Of a DNA stretch of 64,000 bases, positions 11,503-24,899 are shown piece after piece (positions within the stretch are counted from its first letter, which is position 1; each line of letters opens with the position of its first letter). This DNA comes from Platynereis dumerilii (taxonomy: Eukaryota; Annelida; Polychaeta; Phyllodocida; Nereididae). The notes beneath the pieces were generated by a model that saw only the letters and a program-made list of their open reading frames with translations, searched no databases and was not told the origin of the DNA. The stretch is taken from NCBI GenBank assembly GCA_026936325.1, contig JAPTHN010000004.1, forward strand, positions 49,565,289-49,629,288, given 5' to 3'. A program made the translations under genes and the position numbers.

Positions 11503-14280
11503 GAATGCATGGATAGACGGATTGGCAGACAGATAGGATAGATGGATAGGATAGATGGATGGGATATACAGTAGGATAGGATAGATGGATAGTATAAACG
11601 GATACGATAAACAGACAGGATAGATAGATAGATAGATGGATAGATGGAGGAATGGATTGACAGATGGATTGATGGATATGTGGGTTGACAGACGGACAGG
11701 ATAGACGGATGGGATAAACAGATAGGATAAACGGATAGGATAAACAGATGGGATAAACAGGTAGGATAAACGGGATAAACGGATAGGATATACGGATGGG
11801 ATAAACGGATGGGATAAACGGATGGGATAAACGAACGGGATAAACGGATAGGATAAATGGATAGGATAAATAGAAACGTAGATAGATAGATGAATGAATG
11901 GATTGACGGATTGGTTGAATGATAGATAGACGGATGGATAGACAGATTGACAGACAGATAGGATAGATGGATAGGATAGATGGTTGGGATAAACAGATAG
12001 GATAGATGGATAGTATAAACGGATAGGATAAACAGACAGGATAGATAGATAGATAGATGGAGGAATGGATTGACGGATGGCTTAATGGATAGATGGGTTG
12101 ACAGACAGATAGGATAGACGGATAGGATAAACGGATAGGATAAACAGATAGGATAAACAGATAGGATAAACAGGTAGGATAAACGGCTAGGATAAACGGA
12201 TGGGATAAACGGATGGGATAAACAAATGGGATAAACTAATGGGATAAACGGATAGGATAAATGGATAGGATACACTGATAGGATGAATGGGATAACAGAT
12301 AGGATAAACGGATAGGATAAATGGATAGGATAACTGTAGGATAAACGGATAGGATAAACGGATATGTTAAACGGATAGGATAAATGGATAGGATAAACTG
12401 ATAGGATAAACTGATAGGATAAACGGATAGGATAAACAGCTAGGATAAACAAATATGATAAATAGATAAGATAAACAGGATAAATGGGATTAACCAGTGC
12501 TTATGGGGTACTGGATAAACGGATAGGATAAACGGAGAGGATAAACGGATAGGATAAACGGGATAAACAGGATAACGGGTAGGTTACACGGATAGGATAA
12601 ACGGATAGGATAAACAGATATGATAAACGGAGAGGATAAATGGATAGGATAAATGGATAGGATAAACGAACGGGATAAACTGGCTAACGGATAGGATAAA
12701 CATAGGATAAAACATGCGGGGCATGGGCGATGCTGTGCCATTATATGTGCTTGTTCATGAGTGTCTTGTTGGACAAATAACTGAAATAAGTTCCATACGA
12801 CCATAGCTATGTGCTGGTGTTAGTTTAATAGCACTTTAAAATAATTATTATCAAATGAAAGCTATGTCCCTGACCAATTTGTGTAAAGACTTCTTGTGAA
12901 TTAGATGTGCAACTACTGTCTACGATATATTATAATGAAAAATATGATTATATATATACATGATAATGCGTTAAGTGGCAATAAGTGCACTGAACACAAA
13001 CACACCCAAAGAACAAATACATTCCATTAGAACGTACAATCCTCCGGTGTACTTTGAAGTTTGACTCGCGGGATATTGAGATAATTCTTTTAACAAATGC
13101 ATGGTTATGGATTAAATAAAGTGTATTTCTTAGTGCAGTATTTATCCAGTGTTCAGGAACTCATATTTGAGGTTATAGATTAGTTGCATTGTATTTACTG
13201 TTAAAATAGTGTATTTTCTGGAAGCAGGCTTTACTTCCATAGGGTGGTGGCTACTTGGAATCATTGTAGTTAGGATTAGTCATTCCAGATTTTTTTGCCA
13301 GTTTTGTAAAGGTAGAGCTCTATACTAGCTAGCTACCATATTCATTCGAAGAGAGGATTGTGTATATCATATATTGAGCATGTTGAGGCTGCAGTTACTG
13401 TCCCTTGTTGTCTTGTTGCCATGGAAACTTAAAATTTATAGTGGTCTTTGGTGAGGGTGCAGGCCGCAGGGCAGCTACAGCAATTACAGGGTGTACATTG
13501 AGTCGTTTTGTGTAGTCACACTGGGCAAACGAAGGGAGCAGATAAGTGATCTCCATCTTATTCCTGAGCCTACAGATGCTACCAACTCAAGCATGTTTCA
13601 ACGCAGTGGAACAGTTTTGTTGACGAGCGAAGACCCCTTGATCTGACAACCGCTGTCCTGCGGCTCCGCATTTTACTCATCACAGCGCTTGCGCATGCGT
13701 CGCTTCTCTCTAAAAAATTTTCTGGAGAAGGCAGACGTGCGACCTCGATTTCTGTCCATTATCAAGGTTTTTACACGCTAAACAGGTTGAAATCGTTGTT
13801 ATTTCGTACTTACTGGTTCTCCTGCATGCCTGGAAACACTAGGACAGATGCTACCAACTCAATATTAAGCCATTATTGAAACAATCTTGTATTTGAGAAA
13901 GTACGGTAGCAAATTTCATCATGTTTAAGAGTATAAATAGCAGCAGTGACACACTCTAAACATGTCTGGCCCAGCAGCTGATCATGTGGATTTCGAAAGA
14001 GAAAAACAGAATTTTTCGTTTCTGAAAAGATGTCAATAATATGGCTGAACGCTGAACAGCATGTGCTGTTGCTTAGTTGGCTAGATTTGCAACTTCTATT
14101 GAATTTGTAAGAATATGATATTGACAGGTAGAGAGATTTTGAAATATTTTCTTGAATTGCGTCCTTTTGCGACAAAATGGCAAATTGATATGATGCTCTG
14201 CAGTGTGCACTCTCTTCTGAAAGGAGAATGATTATCTTGTGAATTGAGAATATACTCAGTGCTCAGATAGATACAAAGAG

Positions 14281-14313
<33 letters not shown>

Positions 14314-14316
14314 TAC

Positions 14317-14351
<35 letters not shown>

Positions 14352-14390
14352 CATAGGTACATAGATATATACAAAGAGAGATAGATAGAT

Positions 14391-14450
<60 letters not shown>

Positions 14451-17400
14451 CAAAGATAGACAGATACGTAGATAGGTAGATAGATCGATAGATAGACAGA
14501 TCGATAGATAGATAGATAGGTATGATAAGTGCAGCCCTCGAAGCCCGGTTCTGGGTGCTCACAATTAAGGGTTGACCGATGAGATGGGAGAGAGAGAGTA
14601 GGAGTCCTCAACATGTTGCAAAGTTACCCCATGTGAGGGATCTTTTACTTGCCCAGTAGGCCTACAGACACTGATACAAGGGGCCACCAATTTAACTTCT
14701 CATTCGACGACATCCAGCTGGGATCTTGCTCATGAAGGTCCATTGAAAATTTCGGGTTCTCCACCCATGCAGGAAAACCTTCAGCAGAGCAGGCGGGAAC
14801 CATAACCTCTCAGCCACCCAATTGCCTTGAAGGTCCGGTGTTCAGTTCCCAATTTAGTCAATCAGAAGTGCCAAAGAAAGACTATATAGCTCTCTACCTC
14901 TTACTGATATTTCACGAAGAAATAATCCAACGCAATACGTAAATTAATGTTCCTTTTATGAATTTGAATAATAATTTCCTAAACTTGTTTTTAATTATGC
15001 ATATATGATTAGTTGATTGTTTAATTTTCTTGCATTTACCAATTTATGCAATTCAGAATATTCTACTGAAGTAATTCTGTTGCCTTGGTAACAGAATGTG
15101 GCCCTTTGACCTTGCGTGGGTGGGGGTTTTACAAACTTGCAAACAACATCTGCTTGACACAGTTTTATGTTCCTTTGATATTGTTGTTTTATTTTACCCT
15201 GTAAACATGTAACGTTTATTAAGATAACTTTAGATAAGATAGGAACTATGCTGGACATTGTAAATTCTTTTGAAGTGATCCATATGGTAGTACATTGTAC
15301 AGTCATAAATTATTTTGGTTGATGAGTGAAAAAAATAATAAATGTAAGACTGTATGAAATAAAATGTTCCAAGTAAACAATATATTTATATCGACATATT
15401 GATACATAGTAGATTGACTGACTGACTGGCTGACTGACTGACTGACTGACTGATTTTCTTGATTTTCTTGATTTTCTTGATTGATTGATTGATTGACTGA
15501 TTGACTGACTGACTGATTGATTGATTGATGGATTGACAGGTGGATAAGTCCAAAGAAAATCATCTCCTTAACTTAAGTTGTGTCAGTAGCTCAGAACTAT
15601 GTACTGGTTGTATCAAACTTCTGTAACCGTTTCAGTTACATTTCTTGTAAGCACTTCAAGTTCAAGTGTTCAATGCTACAATGTATATATAGGATCTCTC
15701 CAGGGGCTTTTCTCTTTACCATAATAACACAATATACCATATTGCTACCTTAAGTACATTTCTATTTTAGCCATATGAGGCGTATGACACACCTTCATTG
15801 TATGTATATATGTCTATATGACACCGAGCGCTGAGCCAGACGGTTTAAGTATAGATCTAGATCTGTCTAGTCTTGGTTTTTGGTTTTTTTATCCCACACC
15901 TGGCAGCGGCTACAAGAAAAACCACTTAGTAGCAGAGAAATAAAAAAACAACGACAAAATAGTATAAAGAGGAGGAAATATTGGAAAAAAAACAAAAAGC
16001 AAAGTACAATATGTAGAAATTTATTTCAATGCAATATGGCATGATGAGATGATGATAGCTGTCATTTTCTTGTTGAAAAGAACTTTTATTGATTGATTTC
16101 TATTCTAATTTTCACTTTGGCAGATGTAACATTTATAGAGAGACGTCCATTACTAACAAAAAAGTCAAGTTTATTCTAGCTGGGTGGCACAGTGGTTAAG
16201 GTTCCCGCCTGCTCTGCTGAAGGTCTTTGCTTTGTAGGTTTGAACCCCGTGTGGGGAATCCAAAATTTTCTTGAGCAAAATCCCAGCTGAATGTGGATCG
16301 GATGAGACGTTAAATTGGTAGCCCCTTTATCAGTGTCTATGCTGGGCAAGTAAAAGATCCTTCACATGGGGTAAATACATGTGTAACATGTTGAGGACTC
16401 CGACTCTCTCTCCCATCTCATCAATCTACCCTCATGAGCACCTAGAGCTGGGCTTCGAGGGCTGCGCTTACCATATCTATCTATCTATAACATGTGTATA
16501 ATCTATCTATCTATTCTAGAGTTTTACATTACATACGTGTGCAAGTCTGGTTGATATTATGTTTTTGTTTTGAATGTGCGTGCAAATATTACCTGTGCAA
16601 TGTATGTAATGTCGCTAATTAAATATGCATATTGATCTTAGTACATATATGTGCACAACTTTTTATATAGATCCAGACAATTAGTATGCATCAAATGTGC
16701 TCTTAATTAGTGTTTAATATATTTTCATGAATACAATAAGTATGAGTCACTGCAATTCAAAATTCACTGATGTTGTTAGGCAAACAATACATTTGTTTTA
16801 AGCTTCCCAGCTTGGTGACCTCCTACAACACATTATACATAGGCCTAATATAAACATACACAGATTTAAGTTGTTATGGTCAAAATATCCATATTTGGTA
16901 GAATATGCCTGGAGGGTATCTGGGTTACCTTAGGTAACCTCCTGGATTCCAGGGGTCGAATGTTGCCATGGTGACGCATCATACATCATTGGGGCAAAGG
17001 GGTGGCAGGTGGTTATTGTAATGAATATTATAATTACCGGCCATGCTATGCATAGGCCGGTAATGCAGTGATATCCATCAAGTGTGAATCACGAGGCTCC
17101 AGGCCCAACCAGACTATTCCAAGGGTTTATTTTATATGTATTTCTCAGTTATAACATCGTAGATTGTCCAAATACAAGTGTGTCTTTTTTTAGTTAAATG
17201 CAATATTATTATTAGATTTATAATAATCCCTTCTAATACCCAGCGCTGGGTCAGTCAGGCTGATTTTGCGCCTCCATTTTCTTGTGTATTGGGGCTGTCA
17301 CTACACTGAGTGCTGTATTTGAGATGTCTCAGTACTTAATAGGGTGTTCATATCTTTTATTGTATTTCCTCTTTTCCAATTAATAATTGTTGTTCAATGC

Positions 17401-20400
17401 TGAATTGCTCTTCACCATTTAGGGCTAAAGTGCAATTCACTTTCACACCTCCCTGACATCTGTCTGCTTAATTGTACCCAATATTTTCAATCAGCTTCAT
17501 ACTTATTTAATTCCTATTTAAACTCCATGCTTGAAATTATATTGTTATTGGGAAACAATAAAGTATTGAAATATCTTACAAAAGAGAAACAACTAGACTG
17601 TGAATATTTATGCATAGGATATTAAAACAATTTTGTAATGTACCTGAAATTGGAGGCAAATGAAAAGAAACAGTTTTTATGAGCAAGTCATTTCTGGTAT
17701 TAATTTAAAATACACCCACGTCTACCAGGTAATGGAAAAAAAAATCAATTAAATATCTTTTTATTTTTCCCATCCACATGTATATATATCGATTCCACTG
17801 ATAAAGCATGTGCAGCATGGCCGGTGCTGTGCTCTAAGAGTGCTTGTTATCAGAAACATAGATAGTTTAAATGATTGATTGATTTATTGATTGATCAATG
17901 GATAGATGGAGTAGTGTGGGGCCCTTTGGTTTGGCAGTGTTGAGATGCTCGATCTTTAGATAGGCCTACTGATTTTGAGATTTGATAATTTGACATGAAA
18001 AGCATTTTTTTGCAAAATTGCAAGCCTCTTTAGAACTTTTAGATACAGTTTAAGGTGCTTGTAAATTGTATACCACTTAAGATGTTTCTTTTATATGGTA
18101 CAGTTTCTGAAAACATATCTGGATGAGTCATATGTTTGCACATAATGCACAAACAGTGCCATAAATCACTGCCTTCCTGTCAGAATATAATTACATGAAC
18201 ATAGAGTCAGTGAAGTATTAAGGGTTCCCACAGTCATGGAAAGTCATGGAAAAAATAGTGGTCATGGAAAGTCATGGAAAAGTCATGGAAATTCAAAATA
18301 TTTTGAAAAGTCATGGAAAATTCAGATTTTAACTACGAGTCACGGTAAAATTTAACACATTTGGGAGCTTATGGTAGTCAGATGGTTGATCGGATGGCCG
18401 GACAGTGAACAATGGTCATCATGTGAATTCGTTTTGGGGTGAATCTCGACCTTAATGAGTAAAACATTGGTCATGGAAAATTCGAAATGTGGTCATGGAA
18501 AGTCTTGGAAAAGTCATGGCCCGTCGGCCGTCGCAAAATTTTGTGGGAACCCTGAGTATTATACATGCAGCAAACTGTTTTTATGACCCAAATTCTGAGT
18601 GAAGTTCAATGTAGCAATGATACATGTACTGATGTAGATTTTGTTTTCAAATATTTAATCATTATTGATTACATGTATACTCTTTGTGTGATCAACTGAT
18701 CAACCTATGCAGATCAACAGTCTATGTACTGAATTGATATAAACCAAGGAAAATATTTACTGATGTAAATTAGTGAATAGAATTTTTTTTTTATGGTATA
18801 TAATATATTCAATCTATTTTTATCTGGATTGTAAAAATGGATTCATAGGATTAAGATCTGGAAATGCCTTGTTGATTATGCCTACATGCAGAATCTACTG
18901 GCTGTCAAATTGAACCCATGGTTAAAGTACACACAGTTCTTGTTAAGGTCATCTCCATGGTTAAAGTTTATATTAGGCAAACAAATACATATATAGATCA
19001 CTTATATGTCTATAAATATTTATTTAGCGATGAAATTCACAGTTCTGTTTGCAGTGAGCGACTGAAGGCTTTAAACAATGTTTTGCAGAGAGTAAGCCTG
19101 TTACTATTATGGTGTGCCTGGGCATATGAAGGATCCGGTACATTGTGAAAATCATTTTAGTGCTCTCCCTTGCTGTCACTAATCTAACCGGGGGAGGGTT
19201 GGCACAGTGGTAGCATTATGGGCTGCCAATCGCTGGGTCCAGGGTTCGAATCCAGCTCTTGCCGAGTCACCTGGGCCTATGTTGGATGGCTGTTTCAATC
19301 AACCTTTGCCTCATTGCTGTGTCCTCCTCCTGTCCTAATTAGCCTACCAAGTGCATAAATACAGGATGTAAAGCCCCTATAATCCATCTATCTCTCATCT
19401 TAACATCCTTATCATTGACATTAATCAATCCTTAATAGCAGCAAGAACCACATCTTTCAGGACTGTACTCATTGATTATTCAAATCCTCAGACATATGCC
19501 CTTAAACAATAATGTTAAATTTAATGGCTCGAGATATTTCAATAATTTAATCGTCTCCCTTTTCTTTCAGACAAAGATGGTGCTGGCAAAGTCATCGGAT
19601 CGGGAGAAGGTTCTTCTGTCGACAGTGGAGAAGGGAAAGACGTCGGGACAGAGAAGGTTGCAATGCAGAAAGAGGCAGGACTCAAGAGCCAGTATGCGCC
19701 AGGGCTGTTCGGAAAGTCCACAGGTTAGTTTCTACAGGGTCCCCACCGGTCAGGGAAAACAGGGAAATTTGTGAAAAAAAATTCCCTACAGGGAAAAATC
19801 AGGGAATTTGAATTTGATCTCACATTCAGGGAAAACACAGGGAATTTGTCTTGACATGTGTTAGTGCGTTAAACAAGCCCTCTATTTTAAGGAAAAATCC
19901 AATAAAGTAATAGTTTTCAGTTTCCGATTTTCGATGATAATGCCGCGATAGTGCGAAGATAAGCCCAAATAACGTCAGGGAAAACATCCGGTGAAGCAGG
20001 GAAAAATCAGGGAAAATACAGGGAATTTGCTCGCCAAATTTCGGTGGGTACCCTGTACTAATAGTGTTGAAGTATGAAACATGACCTGTGTGTACAATTG
20101 TAGAAGGACTATAATCGGAACCAATTTCAAGCCATTTAAGAAGTAAATTGTCAATTTTCAAATTGTGAATTGGTTATGATTGTAATACTATGTTCTTGTA
20201 TATAGCTTATATTGATGATAATGAAATTGAATTGAAACCTGCAATGTGTATGCTAGGTTAATTGCAGTCTTCTTGCGTATATTGGTAGTTCCTCCAGCGG
20301 TTTGTTTGACCCTACGAGTCTCCCTAAACCAAATTGTTTTTATTTGATTGAATTTATCGAAATTTGCTTCTGGAGTCCTAACAGAATGAGGATTTGTTTT

Positions 20401-23400
20401 TTGTCTAAAAATGCCGAGCTCAAGTTCATCTTAACTCATAAGTGGGTCACTGAGTAGTTTTGGCTAGATTGTAATTCATCATCACGATATAGCTTGATAA
20501 TTTTCCTGTCATTTTTCAGACCCTGTCATGCAAAAGGTGGGAGAAATCACAGATGAGATGAAGGGTATGTCAGAAGAAGAAAGGAAGAAATTTGAGCAAG
20601 ACAAACAGAAATTGGAGCAAATTCAGGCCGAAAGAGTAGAAACCATAGCAACCGGAAGACCAGCAGGGGATTCTGGGATAGGAGATGACCTGAATGCAGA
20701 ATTGAAGAAGAAAGAAGAAGAGGAGAGGAAGAAGAAAGAAGAGGAAGAAAGGAAAAAGAAGGAAGAAGAGGAAAGGAAAAAGAAGGAAGAAGCAGAAAAA
20801 AAGAAGAAGGAAGAAGAGGAAAGAAAGAGAAAAGAAGAAGAAAGAAAAAGGAAGGAGGAAGAGGAGAAGAAGAGAAAAGAGGAAGAAGAAAATAAGAAAA
20901 AAGAGGAGGAATTGAAGAGAAAACAAGAAGAAGAAAAGAAAAAGAAAGAGATGGAAGAAGAATTAAAGAGGAAACAAGAAGAGGAGGAGAGAAAGAAGGA
21001 GGAAGAAAGAAAGAAGAAGGAGGAAGAGGACGAAAGAAAGAGGAAAGAGGAGGAAGAAAAGAAGAGGAAGGAAGAGGAGGATAGACAGAAGGAAGAGGCA
21101 GAACGAAAGAAGAAAGAGGAGGAGGAACAAAGAAAGAAAGAAGAGGAAGAAAAGAAGAAAAAGGAAGAGGAAGAAAAAAAGAGACAGGAGGAAGAATTAA
21201 AACAAAAGCAGGCAGAAGAAGAAAGAAAGAAGAAGGAAGAAGAAGAACAGAAGAAGAAAGAGGCTGAGGCATTGAAACAAAAGCAAGAAGAGGAAGAAAA
21301 GAAGAGAAAAGAAGAAGAAGAGAAGAAGAAACAGGAAGAATTGCAAAAGATAGAAATCCAGAGAGCAGATGAATTGAAGAGTTTACAAATGGGTGCTGGG
21401 GATGACCCCCTGAGTGTCGAAGAAGAATTTAGGCGACAGCAAGAGAAGCAAGTGGAAGAAATGAAGAAGGCGCAAGAGCAAATGAAGAATCTGGGAGGAG
21501 CTGCTGCTGATAGAGCTGAGGAAGGAACAGATTTAGACAAGAAAGTGGACGAGTTATTCAACTTGGAAGATGACAGTTTGTTACTCCGAGGAACGGATGA
21601 AAATGGCAAGGAAGTGGAAAAGGATTATGTTATGATTTCGCCCCCTCATTCTCCTCTGCAACAAGTGGTGGCGCCACCGTTGCTGGCCGCCGAGAAGGAG
21701 GAGGACAAGGAAGTGACGGCTCGCAAGCGCCAACAAGTTCAAGAAGTCATGGCTGTTGTAAGTTTGATTTTATTGATTTAAATTTTAATAATATGCTCAT
21801 TATTTACTCATTATTACCTCCATGATTTACTTGTAGATTCAGGCATACAAATATTATGCATGTGTCTTTTAACTAACTAGGCCAGACATATTTAATCTTG
21901 AGCTTCTCGGATCTACCGACCCAACATATTTTGTGCCTTCGGAAAAAAAAATTTGACTTACCCACAATCTTTATTAAATTGACATTATAAAAAATTGAAA
22001 TTTCACCTTTTTTTTCTTCCTATCTACTGACCCTTAGAAAAAGTGCCTTGAGAAGATCCTAGAAGTGAAAAATCAATTAGTAATTTAGTATGTCTGGCCT
22101 TAGTTGTAATATGTAAATGGCACTGCCATGAAATTCGCGCAGCACTTTAAAAAGTTTTTGTAGGACTTATATATAGTTTTACCATAACTTTCATGTTCAT
22201 TTCATATTCAATGTATGAAAGGAGTTATGTAACTGTTTCAGAAAATTAGAAAGACCGATACATGGAAAGACAGAGAAAAATGTAGAATAGCAAGATAAAC
22301 TAGACAAAAAATATAATAGATAAATAGATAAATATCGATAAATAGAGAGATAAATAGATAGACCGATAGACAGATAGATATAATGACTGACAGATAGATA
22401 GATAAATTGATAGATAGATATATATATTAAATAAATGGTAAAAAGGCAGACAGCACTGAAAGCTGCCAAAGTCAAGTCTATGTTAGATTGTTGATATTAC
22501 ATAATAGTATAAATATATATACAAAAACAATAACATTGCATGTAGATTATCTGTTCACTGTTACATAATCATCAGTTTATAAGATTACGTAACTTTAATT
22601 TTGTTATGTTTTCTTGTTGTCTGATTGAAATTAAATGAATCACATGTTAATAATTTGATTTAGCTTGTCAATGCTAATAATTAACTATTTCATAAAAATT
22701 ATTGGTACAGGATATATTACTAGAGAAAATTTAATTTTTAAGACACTTTTGAAGATGAATATGTTACGTTTTGTTAAATACGAAACTAAATCATTGATAA
22801 GAAGCTGGACCCACTTGACCTAATTCCAAACTGTGGACTGTTGATGTTGAGACCATCACTGCACAGATTCTTGAGTCTTCTCTTGCACTCAATTCGCTTC
22901 GCTCAACGGCCTTCGGCCGTTTCGCTGCGCGAATATTAATGTTTAGATATGATCATCCTCTGAATTTGCTTTTGTGTCTTTTGTCAATCATTTTATGACA
23001 TAGTCCCTTTTTGGTGTCTTTTTAGGTATCCCAAGAGAAGCATAACAGTGTGTCTGATCTGGTGCATGACCTTACAGTCGGGCAAAACAAAACCACAGAT
23101 TTCGACAAAGCAAGGTAAATACTGTCTCATTTTATGGATTTATTACTTTATTTATTAGGCCCTATATTGATAACTTTTACATGCATTTTTGTCGCATGAT
23201 TGTTTTGATAAGTGAAGATTTTATTTTCCATGTTATCAATTTTCGTATTCATATCCAGTGTTTTTAATGCTATGCAAGCTCTGTATTTGGATACAAATCT
23301 AAAACATCAGAAGTTCAGAACGATTCAGAATGATAAGTAACATAAGAGGCCGCTCTTGATTTAGTGTAGATTAGGCTTCATGTCCTGTATTTTTTAACTA

Positions 23401-24866
23401 ACTTTAATTTGCTAATACTAGAGCCCATGCTCTTGGTATTACAGTTATGGTGTAATAATGTCAGCTAGTGTAGTGGAATAACTTAATCATGTTAATAGGA
23501 CAGGTCTGTCTCTTCAGCTTAGCCTTGCAGCCCCTTGAAACTGAGAATTTTAAAACTTTAAAAAATCCTGAATGTATTATTGTAACCCACCAAATTAAAT
23601 GTGTAGTTAATCAAAATTATTACCCAGGTAATCCATAATCAGTATCAATCTGTATTCTTTTAAGTCTTGGTCAGGAATGAGTATATTTAGAATCCCAAGC
23701 AATTAAATGAATCATACAGTCCAGGGATGAATACATCTAAATATATAGTGGTTCATATTGCAATATTTTTGTTCTGGATTTTCCTATTCATAATGTGACC
23801 AGCTGTCAAGGTGAATCAACAAACGTTTCTTTTGCAAATCATATTTTTCTTTTTCTCTAAATACAATTATGAATGTGTATTAAAGACATGTACAGTTTAC
23901 ATAATATGGAAACATATGTACAGAAAACATCCATACAAACCATCATGCAATCATGCCAGCTTGCATGTGTTATTACTAAGATTCATACTGATGACTGTAG
24001 TAATACTGTAGTATCATAGTCAGGGGGCTATTACTATATGATGTATAGTTGCATAATGTTACAATTAATTTGCAATAAGCTGTAGTATGGAACAATAAAA
24101 CTTCATAAAAACTGAATAAAAATTACATGAAAATAGATAAATAGCATTCTATCTCAGAACATTTGCAGTTTAGAAGATTTTTTTTTTAAATATGCACATA
24201 TCGTGTTACTGATTCATAATGCCATTTAACAATGTTTAAGTAGCTTGTTTGGCAAGGTCGATTGGGTGGAATTATTTTTCTGATTTGTAAAACAATTGCA
24301 AGTTGAAATTCAGGACAAATTGGTGGAGGGGATGGATTTGTAAAATAAGAAATTTATGGGATGAATATATTATATATACCCCATAACATTTACAATACCA
24401 CATGCAAAAGCAGTGGATATATCCAATGTGGTATTATTAGACTGGCAGGAGGCCAGTCTTTAGCAGTCCCTGGATGATGGTAGGATCCTGTCCCCCAGCT
24501 GGATCATTGTACGTACATGGCTGTCGTCTGCCAAGTGATCATCAAGTGATCTCAAGTAGTGGCTGCAATCATCGTATTTGCACCTTGCTTACCTGTTGAT
24601 TGAGTCAACTAAACCATGCTCATCAGGCCTGCTACATGTCCAGGCATTTCATTGCTCACAGCCTTAGTAAATAACTTTATTACATTGGTTAATTTCGACT
24701 GTATTCGTCTGCAAAAAATAGCAGTAGCCCAATGCATTCTGGGAGTTCCTGGATACTTTTTTCCATGTCCACCAGAGGGAGATTGACCCTGGCCATGCTA
24801 CTGCAGGGACCTCTAGTGAGAAAATTGTGAAGCACTGAGCAGACATGCATGTGGCCTGCATTTGTG

Positions 24867-24899
<33 letters not shown>

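Noticed and set aside
11418-12804. Minus-strand frames of 344 and 104 codons of [13 protein letters not shown] type
   Set aside because: A 13-bp GATA-derived repeat gives a 13-residue repeat peptide; no start context, domain or splice support.
14096-14614. YLSI-rich minus frames
   Set aside because: SINE-A tail tetranucleotides; the same artefact occurs at 1057-1320 and 22197-22475.
19200-19270. tRNA gene (A and B boxes present)
   Set aside because: The boxes belong to the SINE-B head; no cloverleaf closes, and the same sequence recurs with the SINE body.
20547-21609. Antisense frames of 118-328 codons rich in Ser/Phe/Leu
   Set aside because: They are the complement of the Glu/Lys-rich exon; polypyrimidine codons contain no stops.
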